A stretch of 8,664 nucleotides of DNA from CALMJB01 sp963977945 (GCA_963977945.1 CAXBQO010000042.1:1-8664), one strand, 5' to 3'. Positions 1 through 5,500 are shown, counted from the first letter of the stretch. The notes: a model not told the origin generated them from the letters alone. Translations and numbers: made by a program.

Positions 1-1754
1 TTTGAACCCATCAACGCACGGTTCGCATCATCATGCTCAAGAAATGGAATCATTGCTGTCGCGACCGAAACCATCTGACGTGGCGATACATCCATGTAAT
101 CAACTTCGTCAGCGTGAATATATTCAACTTCGCCACCGCGACGACGGACAAGAACGCGAGCTTCAGCAAAGTGATTATCCTCAGTTAAAGGAGCGTTTGC
201 TTGGGCAATAACGTGCTCATCTTCTTCGTCAGCAGTTAAGTAATCAATTTGATCAGTGACTTTACCTTTTACAACTTTGCGATATGGAGTTTCAATAAAA
301 CCAAATGGAGTTACGCGACCATAGGTTGCAAGTGAACCAATAAGTCCGATGTTTGGACCTTCTGGTGTTTCAATCGGACACATGCGGCCGTAGTGAGATG
401 GGTGAACATCGCGCACTTCAAAGCCGGCACGTTCCCGTGATAATCCACCTGGTCCAAGCGCTGATAAACGACGCTTGTGTGTCATTCCAGAAAGCGGATT
501 TGTTTGATCCATAAATTGTGAAAGTTGAGATGTACCAAAGAACTCTTTAATAGATGCAACAACTGGACGAATGTTGATCAAAGTTTGTGGCGTAATTGCT
601 TCTACATCTTGCGTGGTCATACGTTCGCGCACCACACGTTCCATACGGGATAAACCAGTACGAACTTGATTTTGAATTAATTCACCAACGGTGCGAAGAC
701 GACGATTTCCAAAATGATCAATGTCATCAATTTCAACGCGAACCTCTTTGCCGTATTCCATAATTGCGTCGCCGCGATGCAAATGCACCAAGTAACGAAT
801 CGATGCCACGATATCTTCAATAGTTAATAAGCCACGACTTAGTTCTAGTTCCATTCCAAGCTTCTTATTAATTTTGAAGCGACCAACTTTTGCTAAGTCA
901 TAACGTTTTGGATTGAAATACAAGTTCTCAATTAAATTTTGTGCCGCTTCTTTTGTTGGTGGCTCACCTGGACGAAGTTTGCGATAGATATCAAGTAGCG
1001 AATCATCTTGAGTTTCAACATTGTCTTTTTCTAATGTTTGACGCATTGATTCAAATTCGCCAAATTGCTCAATGATTTGTTCGCTGGTCCAGCCAAGTGC
1101 TTTTAAGAAAATTGTTACTGAAAGTTTGCGCTTGCGGTCAATACGAACGCCGACCATATCTTTCTTGTCGACTTCAAACTCAAGCCAAGCACCACGGCTT
1201 GGAATTATTTTGGAGGTAAATACATCTTTATCTGAACCCTTTTCAATTGCGCGCTCAAAATAAACTCCGGGCGAGCGAACCAATTGTGAAACAACTACGC
1301 GTTCGGTTCCGTTGATAATAAATGTTCCACGTGGAGTCATTAATGGGAAATCACCCATGAAAACAGTTTGCGATTTAATTTCGCCGGTGTTGTTGTTAGT
1401 AAATTCTGCGGTTACGAATAATGGCGCAGCGTAAGTTAAGTCGCGCTCTTTACATTCTGCAATAGAGTATTTAGCTGGTTCAAATCTGTGGTCACGAAAT
1501 GAAAGTGACATTCCGCCTTGGAAATCTTCAATCGGTGAGATTTCCTCAAAAATTTCTTCTAATCCAGATTGTTTTGGAACTTCACCGCGGTTGGATTTTT
1601 CCGCCTCAGATAGTCGAGTTTTCCAAGCGTCATTTCCAAGTAACCAATCAAAACTTTCTAATTGAATTGATAAAAGATTTGGAACTTCAAGTGGTTCGCG
1701 AATTTTTGCGAACGAGACGCGACGAGGTGCTTGTAATTTAACTTTTGCGGCCAA
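1..1754 (-). CDS. rpoB: RNA polymerase beta subunit RpoB, N-terminal half (3' end cut off by the window)
   Basis: This is the catalytic beta subunit of DNA-directed RNA polymerase. The reading frame stays open from the start at 1754 to the left edge, giving 584 complete codons, about half of a usual actinobacterial RpoB (about 1,170 residues). Residues about 10-45 carry the family N-terminus (VSFAKIREPLEVPNLL, then ESFDWLLGN). The fork-loop/rifampicin region lies near residues 408-433 and reads SQLSQFMDQTNPLS, then THKRRLSALGPGG. The resistance-associated positions are D416, H426 and S431, all in the sensitive, wild-type state; they match M. tuberculosis D435, H445 and S450 with a constant offset of 19. 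Downstream motifs HYGRMCPIETPEGPNIGL follow. I chose the TTG at 1752-1754, five bases after a perfect GGAGG; an adjacent GTG (1755-1757) is only two bases from it. A TTG start is also used by rpoB in Streptomyces and Mycobacterium. It is preceded by rplL and a terminator. Confidence 0.98.
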   Translation of the reverse strand, partial: MAAKVKLQAPRRVSFAKIREPLEVPNLLSIQLESFDWLLGNDAWKTRLSEAEKSNRGEVPKQSGLEEIFEEISPIEDFQGGMSLSFRDHRFEPAKYSIAECKERDLTYAAPLFVTAEFTNNNTGEIKSQTVFMGDFPLMTPRGTFIINGTERVVVSQLVRSPGVYFERAIEKGSDKDVFTSKIIPSRGAWLEFEVDKKDMVGVRIDRKRKLSVTIFLKALGWTSEQIIEQFGEFESMRQTLEKDNVETQDDSLLDIYRKLRPGEPPTKEAAQNLIENLYFNPKRYDLAKVGRFKINKKLGMELELSRGLLTIEDIVASIRYLVHLHRGDAIMEYGKEVRVEIDDIDHFGNRRLRTVGELIQNQVRTGLSRMERVVRERMTTQDVEAITPQTLINIRPVVASIKEFFGTSQLSQFMDQTNPLSGMTHKRRLSALGPGGLSRERAGFEVRDVHPSHYGRMCPIETPEGPNIGLIGSLATYGRVTPFGFIETPYRKVVKGKVTDQIDYLTADEEDEHVIAQANAPLTEDNHFAEARVLVRRRGGEVEYIHADEVDYMDVSPRQMVSVATAMIPFLEHDDANRALMGS

Positions 1755-1759
1755 CACTT

Positions 1760-1764
1760 CCTCC
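1760..1764 (-). promoter_or_regulatory. Shine-Dalgarno site deciding the rpoB start
   Basis: On the minus strand this reads GGAGG, a perfect anti-SD match. It lies 5 nt before the TTG at 1752-1754 and 2 nt before the GTG at 1755-1757, so spacing favours the TTG. No ATG exists nearby in frame. This is the strongest ribosome binding site in the window. Confidence 0.8.
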
Positions 1765-1890
1765 AGATGAACACGGCAACCAGACCAACAAATTTTGGCC
1801 GCTATATGCCGTAATCAATTGGTAATGGAAAATGGATGAGGGGCGAGGGTACCCAAAACGGGTGTGTTTAGTCCAATCGGGTTTGGCTCT
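1765..1890 (-). other. rplL-rpoB spacer downstream of the terminator
   Basis: This untranslated stretch separates the rplL-rpoB terminator from the rpoB ribosome binding site. A small hairpin is possible at 1783-1800 (GGCCAA, 6-nt loop, TTGGTC, with one G-U pair). A weak promoter-like pair, TTTCCA then CATATA with 17 bp between, also lies on the minus strand a little over 30 bases before the rpoB start. It matches consensus poorly, so I do not call it as a promoter. No open reading frame of interest is seen. Either readthrough of the terminator or an unrecognised promoter here must supply rpoB mRNA. Confidence 0.4.
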
Positions 1891-1932
1891 TTAAAAAACT
1901 AACGCCCGGCTTCCAACGGGAATCGGGCGTTA
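1891..1932 (-). terminator. Intrinsic terminator/attenuator between rplL and rpoB
   Basis: On the minus strand a perfect 9-bp stem TAACGCCCG / CGGGCGTTA (1924-1932 with 1900-1908) encloses 15 nt that can pair further (TTCC with GGAA around a CGTT loop). It is followed by G and six T (1893-1898). It starts about 20 nt after the rplL stop. The equivalent position in E. coli holds a well-known partial attenuator that lets only a fraction of polymerases reach rpoBC. The stem here is GC-rich with a clean U tract, so it should end many transcripts; partial readthrough is inferred because no convincing rpoB promoter is seen. Confidence 0.88.
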
Positions 1933-1952
1933 AGTTAATTAAGTAGTTTGAA

Positions 1953-2339
1953 TTACTTGATTGTGACCTTTGCGCCAGCTGCTTCAAGAGCGGCTTTGGC
2001 TTTGTCGGCGGTTGCTTTGTCTGCTTTTTCAAGCAAAGTAGAAGGTGCGCCATCGACTAGATCTTTCGCTTCTTTTAATCCCAAGCTGGAATTAAGAGCG
2101 CGAACCTCTTTGATGACAGCGATCTTTTGCGATCCGCCATCTTCCAAGATCACAGTGAATTCATCTTGAGCAGCATCGGCTGCACCACCGGCAGCAGCGC
2201 CACCAGCAGCAGCAACTGCAACCGGAGCGGCAGCAGTTACTTCAAATTCAGTTTCAAACGCTTTAACAAACTCAGTCAATTCAACCAAACTCATATCTTT
2301 GAATTGGCTAAGTAGATCAGCGGTACTTAGTTTGGCCAT
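1953..2339 (-). CDS. rplL: 50S ribosomal protein L7/L12
   Basis: L7/L12 forms the mobile ribosomal stalk. Dimers bind the C-terminal helix of L10, and the C-terminal domains recruit and activate translational GTPases (IF2, EF-Tu, EF-G, RF3). The 128-residue product has the usual length. Residues 1-33 form the dimerising helical domain. Residues 35-58 are an Ala/Gly-rich flexible hinge, and residues 59-128 are the globular domain with KIAVIKEVRALNSSLGLKEAKDLV. The Ser before LGL replaces the Gly of the common TGLGLKEAK motif, a change I associate with some actinobacterial L12 proteins. The ATG follows an AGGA ribosome binding site at about 8 nt. It lies 55 bp downstream of rplJ with no hairpin between them, so both are read from one mRNA under the L10 leader, and it is followed by a strong terminator. 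Confidence 0.98.
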   Translation of the reverse strand: MAKLSTADLLSQFKDMSLVELTEFVKAFETEFEVTAAAPVAVAAAGGAAAGGAADAAQDEFTVILEDGGSQKIAVIKEVRALNSSLGLKEAKDLVDGAPSTLLEKADKATADKAKAALEAAGAKVTIK

Positions 2340-2394
2340 TTTATTTTCCTATTCTTTATTTATTACTTAATTACTTTTTTCTTGAATCTGATTT

Positions 2395-3000
2395 TTAATT
2401 CTCAGATGCAGCTACTTCAGCCGCTTCAGCCTTAGGTTCGGTTGCATTTTCTTTTGGTGATTCCGCTGGGGTTGATTCAGCTTTAACTTCTGGCGCAGCT
2501 TTTGCAGCGGCCGGAGCTGCTGCTTCCATCTTGATGCGCAATGCATCAATTGTGGCAATCGCTTTAGCAAGCGATCCCTTCATTGCACCAGCAATCTTTG
2601 CCAGCAAAACTTCACGAGACTCAAGATTTGCCAACTGCATAATTTCGGCAGTGGTAACCGCTTTACCTTCAAAGATTCCACCTTTAATAACTAATAGTGG
2701 ATTTTCTTTTTGAAAGTCACGTAATTTTTTAGCAGCATCAATTGGATCACCTTTTATAAATGCCACCGCCGACGGGCCAGCGAGAAGTGAATCTTCGATT
2801 TCGACTCCAGCTTGTTTTGCTGCAATCTTGGTCAAAGTGTTTTTCAAAACTGAGTATTTGTTTGTAGTTCCAAGGCTGCGACGAAGTTGTTTCATCGCAC
2901 CAACAGTTAAACCACGGTACTCAGTCAGCACAGTTGCTTTTGCGGATTTGAAATCCTCCACAATTACAGCAACTTCTGCTGCTTTGTCACTCTTTGCCAT
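2395..3000 (-). CDS. rplJ: 50S ribosomal protein L10
   Basis: L10 anchors the L7/L12 stalk to 23S rRNA near L11 and, with L12 bound, represses its own operon through the mRNA leader. The N-terminal RNA-binding domain (about 1-130) shows VLTEYRGLTVGAMKQLRR and the KNTLTKIAA segment. Residues about 131-158 form the L12-binding helix. From about residue 160 to 201 runs a low-complexity tail rich in Ala, Glu, Pro and Lys, longer than the roughly 165-residue E. coli protein needs. I chose the ATG at 2998-3000 (MAKSDKAAEV) because AAGGAG lies 9 nt upstream. Upstream in-frame starts would run back through the leader terminator; one sits directly against the ribosome binding site. rplL follows after 55 bp. 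Confidence 0.97.
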   Translation of the reverse strand: MAKSDKAAEVAVIVEDFKSAKATVLTEYRGLTVGAMKQLRRSLGTTNKYSVLKNTLTKIAAKQAGVEIEDSLLAGPSAVAFIKGDPIDAAKKLRDFQKENPLLVIKGGIFEGKAVTTAEIMQLANLESREVLLAKIAGAMKGSLAKAIATIDALRIKMEAAAPAAAKAAPEVKAESTPAESPKENATEPKAEAAEVAASEN

Positions 3001-3009
3001 ATTTGGCAT

Positions 3010-3015
3010 CTCCTT
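3010..3015 (-). promoter_or_regulatory. Shine-Dalgarno site deciding the rplJ start
   Basis: AAGGAG on the minus strand lies 9 nt before the ATG at 2998-3000 and directly follows the U tract of the leader terminator. It excludes the in-frame ATG at 3007-3009, which would touch it with no spacing. Confidence 0.8.
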
Positions 3016-3052
3016 AAAATAAAAAATCCTCGGCGCACAAATGCGCACGAGG
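3016..3052 (-). terminator. Intrinsic terminator (attenuator) in the rplJ leader
   Basis: On the minus strand CCTCG (3048-3052), a bulged T (3047), GCGCA (3042-3046), a TTTG loop, then TGCGC and CGAGG (3028-3037) form a 10-bp GC-rich hairpin. It is followed by A, six T, A and four T (3016-3027). It sits just upstream of the rplJ ribosome binding site, where stopping would switch off rplJ and rplL together. In Bacillus subtilis, the L10(L12)4 complex controls rplJL through a leader terminator of this kind; use of the same mechanism here is inferred. Confidence 0.85.
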
Positions 3053-3061
3053 TTCGTGGCA
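3042..3061 (-). promoter_or_regulatory. Candidate antiterminator helix competing with the rplJ leader terminator
   Basis: On the minus strand TGC CACGA (3054-3061), an ACC loop (3051-3053), then TCGTG and GCA with one bulged C (3042-3050) can form an 8-bp stem. It uses the whole 5' arm of the terminator (3042-3052), so the two structures cannot coexist. Its 5' end also touches the GGU of the L10-leader core, giving a way for L10 binding to affect the choice. No energies were calculated. Confidence 0.5.
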
Positions 3062-3131
3062 CCTATGCGGGCTGATTTTTATCACTTAACTTTTAGAAGT
3101 TTTACCTCTAAAAGACCGGCAGTCTTTGGTT
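3053..3131 (-). ncRNA. L10-type ribosomal protein leader (cis-regulatory RNA)
   Basis: The minus strand upstream of rplJ carries the hallmarks of the L10 leader family. There is an ACCAAAGACUGCCGG segment (3117-3130), a variable hairpin, and a closing CAGCCCGCAUAGGUGCC segment (3058-3074). ACC can pair with GGU and CUG with CAG, leaving the AAAGA bulge expected of the kink-turn-like L10 site. The variable hairpin at 3090-3114 has a perfect 8-bp stem CTTTTAGA/TCTAAAAG, extended by two more pairs around a TAAAA loop. The known role of such leaders is autogenous control of rplJL by the L10-L12 complex. The rest of the 209-bp spacer (3132-3209) holds only a weak 6-bp inverted repeat after the rplA stop. 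I see no convincing promoter there. Confidence 0.75.
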
Positions 3132-3209
3132 ACTTTCGGGGAAGTATTACCTTCACAAAAAGATGGCAGAAGAATAAACGTAATTCAAGCATTCCAGCAA
3201 ATCGCTTGA

Positions 3210-3920
3210 TTATTGAATTACCGGACCACCATCACGAGAAATAGAGGTATCGATTTTGATACCAGGACTCATAGTGGAACTGGCAGTTGAAGACTTGATA
3301 AATCGACCTTTAGAAGCAGCTGGTTTTGCTCTCATAACTTCTTCAATTGCAGCTGCATAATTTTCTGCCAATTGTTCGGCGGTAAATGAAGTTTTACCAA
3401 TTATGAAATGCAAATTAGCATTCTTATCAATTCGAAATTCAATCTTTCCGCCCTTGATATCAGAAACCGCTTTGGCGATATCGGTGGTGACAGTTCCAGT
3501 TTTTGGATTTGGCATTAAACCGCGTGGACCTAAAACTTTTCCAAGTCGACCAACTTTTCCCATTAAATCTGGAGTTGAAACGACGGCGTCATAATCAAGT
3601 CTGCCTTTTGAAACCTCATCGATTAATTCATCGGCGCCAACAATGTCAGCACCAGCAGCACGAGCTTGTTCAGCACGTTCACCCGCTGCGAAAACTAAAA
3701 CGCGAGCAGTTTTTCCGGTGCCGTGTGGCAGATTTACAGTTGAGCGAACCGCTTGATCAGCCTTTTTTGGATCAATTCCTAAAAAGAGAGAAATATCAAC
3801 GGTGGAGTTGTATTTAACAGTTGATGTTTCTTTTACTAACTTCATCGCCTCAAGTGGCGTATAAAAACGTCCGGCTTCTATTTTTTCAGCAGCGGCGCGA
3901 TATTTTTTGCTTCTTTGCAT
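3210..3920 (-). CDS. rplA: 50S ribosomal protein L1
   Basis: L1 binds helices 76-78 of 23S rRNA and forms the mobile L1 stalk that helps release E-site tRNA; in many bacteria it also represses its own mRNA. The 236-residue length is typical. The product opens with MQRSKKYRAAAEKIE, and the family signature GKVLGPRGLMPNPKTGTV lies at residues 127-144. Domain I is split in sequence (about 1-65 and 158-236) around domain II, as in all L1 proteins. The C-terminal tail (IKIDTSISRDGGPVIQ) is not one I recognise from other actinobacteria. The ATG at 3918-3920 is preceded by an A/G-rich stretch (AGAAGAAAAG) that can serve as a weak ribosome binding site. The 126-bp gap to rplK carries the L1-site-like hairpin. 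Confidence 0.98.
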   Translation of the reverse strand: MQRSKKYRAAAEKIEAGRFYTPLEAMKLVKETSTVKYNSTVDISLFLGIDPKKADQAVRSTVNLPHGTGKTARVLVFAAGERAEQARAAGADIVGADELIDEVSKGRLDYDAVVSTPDLMGKVGRLGKVLGPRGLMPNPKTGTVTTDIAKAVSDIKGGKIEFRIDKNANLHFIIGKTSFTAEQLAENYAAAIEEVMRAKPAASKGRFIKSSTASSTMSPGIKIDTSISRDGGPVIQ

Positions 3921-3937
3921 CTTTTCTTCTCTTTTCT

Positions 3938-3953
3938 GATCAACTACTTGATC
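3938..3953 (-). promoter_or_regulatory. Perfect hairpin just upstream of rplA
   Basis: GATCAA, a GTAG loop, then TTGATC forms a perfect 6-bp hairpin 17 nt before the rplA start codon. It can be extended by a C-G pair past an A-A mismatch. There is no U tract, so it is not a terminator. It stands between the L1-site-like hairpin and the weak rplA ribosome binding site and could be part of the same leader. Confidence 0.4.
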
Positions 3954-3961
3954 TGGAAGTT

Positions 3962-3994
3962 GTGGTTTGGCGAACCAGATTTTGGCTCTCCCAC
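3962..3994 (-). promoter_or_regulatory. Candidate L1 autoregulatory mRNA site (23S rRNA mimic) before rplA
   Basis: On the minus strand GUGG (3991-3994) pairs with CCAC (3962-3965). A GAG/CGCCAAA internal loop follows, then AGCCA (3983-3987) pairs with UGGUU (3973-3977) around an AAAUC loop. The GUGGGAG...ACCAC layout matches the base of helix 76 of 23S rRNA, the L1 site, which has GGUGGGAG on one side and ACCACC on the other. mRNA copies of this site are the known basis of L1 autoregulation. The assignment rests on motif resemblance and position directly before the L1 gene. Confidence 0.6.
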
Positions 3995-4046
3995 TTTTTC
4001 AATATTTAATTATTTAGTTATTTAATTGCTAATTTCTTGCTAAAAC

Positions 4047-4478
4047 TCAACCTGAGACTGTAATTCCCATCGATCTTGCAGTTCCAGCAATAATTAATGA
4101 AGCCGCTTCGATGTCATTTGCATTTAAATCGGTCATCTTCATCTTTGCAATCTCTTCCACTTGTTTCTTGGTTAAGTTTGCAACTTTATCTTTGTGTGGA
4201 ACAGCAGAACCTTTTTCGATTCCAGCAGCTTTAAGAATTAATCTAGAAGCCGGTGGAGTCTTTGTAATAAAAGTAAATGAGCGATCTTCATAAACAGTAA
4301 TTTCAACTGGAATGATGTTGCCCTTTTGGCTATCAGTTGCAGCGTTGTATGCCTTAACAAACTCCATGATGTTCACACCATGTTGACCAAGTGCTGGACC
4401 AACTGGTGGTGCAGGAGTTGCAGCTCCGGCTTGAATTTGAAGTTTTATAAGTGCTGAGACTTTTTTCTTAGGTGCCAT
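4047..4478 (-). CDS. rplK: 50S ribosomal protein L11
   Basis: L11 binds the GTPase-associated region of 23S rRNA with L10; in other bacteria it is needed for RelA activation and is the target region of thiostrepton-type antibiotics. The 143-residue product has the usual length. The N-terminal domain carries the Pro-rich switch TPAPPVGPALGQHGVNIMEF (residues 21-40). The C-terminal rRNA-binding domain has MKMTDLNANDIEAASLIIAG at 113-132. I chose the ATG at 4476-4478 (MAPKKKVSALIKLQ) because it matches the family N-terminus. A TTG 63 bases upstream would add unrelated residues and overlap nusG. No Shine-Dalgarno sequence precedes this ATG: the bases before it are C-rich (CACCCCCT) and the nusG stop lies 10 nt upstream. 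Translation is therefore probably coupled to nusG. Confidence 0.98.
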   Translation of the reverse strand: MAPKKKVSALIKLQIQAGAATPAPPVGPALGQHGVNIMEFVKAYNAATDSQKGNIIPVEITVYEDRSFTFITKTPPASRLILKAAGIEKGSAVPHKDKVANLTKKQVEEIAKMKMTDLNANDIEAASLIIAGTARSMGITVSG

Positions 4479-4488
4479 AGGGGGTGAA

Positions 4489-5178
4489 TTAAATCTTTTG
4501 TACCTGATTAAATGCAAGTTCGACCGGAGTTTCCCGACCAAAAATGGAGACTAGAACTTTTAGTTTTCCTTGCTCTGGCATGATTTCAGAAATCGTCGCT
4601 GGCAAGGTTGCAAAAGGACCATCCATTACCGTGACCGATTCGCCAATCGAGTAATCGACATTCTTCATATCAATCTTCTCGCCCTTCTTAACTGGGCGTG
4701 GTGCCAATATGTTTTCGACCTCTGCCAAAGTCAATGGAGATGGGTGATGAGCATTTCCAACAAATCCTGTTACGCCAGGAGTATTTCTAACGCACGACCA
4801 AGATTCGTCAGTTAAATCCATTCTTACTAAAACATAGCCAGGAAAAATATTTCGCTTAACTTGTTTGCGCACACCATTTTTTACTTCGGTGATCTCTTCT
4901 TCTGGAACTTCGATTTGAAATACATAATCTTCCATATTCAAAGATTGAATACGGTTTAGCAAATTTCCTTTGACCTTTTTTTCATAGCCAGCGTAAGAGT
5001 GAACGACAAACCACTCACCAGGAGCGTTGCGCAACGCATTACGAAATTCTGCGTTCTCATCATTTTCTACTTCAACTGCAACCTGCGAAGTTTCTTCGGT
5101 CGTTGAAACTTCTACCTCTTGAACTTGAGTATCGCCAGCGGCTAAAGCTGCTTCAAATGCATCATCTTTTGTCATCAT
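4489..5178 (-). CDS. nusG: Transcription termination/antitermination factor NusG
   Basis: NusG binds the RNA polymerase clamp, modulates pausing and Rho-dependent termination, and bridges polymerase to ribosomal S10. The 229-residue protein starts with about 50 acidic, probably disordered residues, an extension usual in actinobacteria and absent from E. coli NusG (181 residues). The NGN domain (about 55-160) shows WFVVHSYAGYEKKVK, FPGYVLVRM and VRNTPGVTGFVG. The KOW domain (about 178-229) shows GESVTVMDGPFATLPATI. Two ATG codons are adjacent (5176-5178 and 5173-5175). The second is 6 nt from the GGA of a weak ribosome binding site and the first only 3 nt, so MTKDD may be the real start. secE ends 10 bp upstream and rplK begins 10 bp downstream, so the three genes are tightly linked. 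Confidence 0.97.
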   Translation of the reverse strand: MMTKDDAFEAALAAGDTQVQEVEVSTTEETSQVAVEVENDENAEFRNALRNAPGEWFVVHSYAGYEKKVKGNLLNRIQSLNMEDYVFQIEVPEEEITEVKNGVRKQVKRNIFPGYVLVRMDLTDESWSCVRNTPGVTGFVGNAHHPSPLTLAEVENILAPRPVKKGEKIDMKNVDYSIGESVTVMDGPFATLPATISEIMPEQGKLKVLVSIFGRETPVELAFNQVQKI

Positions 5179-5197
5179 TTATCCAAATTTATCCAAA
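5178..5197 (-). repeat. Perfect 10-bp tandem duplication at the secE-nusG junction
   Basis: TTTGGATAAA occurs twice in a row on the minus strand (5188-5197 and 5178-5187). The first copy holds the last two codons and the TAA stop of secE. The second provides the GGA ribosome-binding bases and the A of the first nusG ATG. The copies are identical. Whether this is a recent slip duplication or chance cannot be told from one genome. Confidence 0.7.
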
Positions 5198-5434
5198 TAC
5201 CCAGAAAACTATTTTTGTAAGAACTAAATCAAAAGCTGAAACCACGACGATAATAAATCCAACGAAAACTAAAACCACAGCGGTATAAGTAGTTAACTGA
5301 TTGCGAGTTGGCCACACCACTCGCTTTAACTCTGAGATAACTTGACGATAGAAAAGAGCAACTCGACCGAAAATCGAAAGTTTCGATTCCGATGCAACTT
5401 CATTTGCCTCTACTACTGCATTCTCTTCGCTCAC
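5189..5434 (-). CDS. secE: Preprotein translocase subunit SecE
   Basis: SecE is the clamp subunit of the SecYEG channel in the cytoplasmic membrane. The 81-residue protein is the short single-span form found in Gram-positive bacteria, where E. coli has three spans. Residues 1-20 are acidic and variable. Residues about 22-47 form the amphipathic helix and the conserved ELKRVVWPTRNQL motif. A single membrane segment follows (about 50-75, very rich in Val, Ile and Phe). The start is the GTG at 5432-5434, with AAAAGG about 10 nt upstream as a weak ribosome binding site; no better in-frame start exists. tRNA-Trp lies 66 bp upstream with no terminator between, and nusG follows after 10 bp. Confidence 0.96.
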   Translation of the reverse strand: MSEENAVVEANEVASESKLSIFGRVALFYRQVISELKRVVWPTRNQLTTYTAVVLVFVGFIIVVVSAFDLVLTKIVFWVFG

Positions 5435-5500
5435 TCTGTTTCAACCTTTTCTGTTTTACTTTTTTATTCTTTTTATTTCTTTTCTTTTTTCTTTTATTTG
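5435..5500 (-). other. A-rich, purine-dominated spacer between tRNA-Trp and secE
   Basis: On the minus strand this 66-nt stretch is almost entirely A and G with a few T and only three C, and has no self-complementary arms. It should be unstructured in RNA. It lacks a terminator, so tRNA and secE are probably read together. An A-rich single-stranded spacer would suit RNase E/J cleavage that frees the tRNA 3' end; that role is inferred. Confidence 0.55.

Noticed and set aside
2..211. Plus-strand 69-residue reading frame at the left edge
   Set aside because: It is antisense to the well-conserved rpoB coding frame and has no recognisable features.
408..540. Possible rifampicin-resistance substitutions in RpoB
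   Set aside because: The key positions D416, H426 and S431 all carry the usual sensitive residues.
3001..3048. A longer rplJ starting within the leader (MRICAPRIFYF...)
   Set aside because: The added residues would be translated from the terminator hairpin, and the clear AAGGAG site fits the ATG at 3000.
3185..3209. 6-bp inverted repeat (TCAAGC/GCTTGA) just after the rplA stop as a terminator
   Set aside because: AT-rich short stem, 13-nt loop and no U tract on the minus strand; too weak to call.
4479..4541. A longer rplK starting at a TTG inside nusG
   Set aside because: It adds 21 residues unlike any L11 N-terminus, has no ribosome binding site, and overlaps nusG; MAPKKKVSALIKLQ is the family start.
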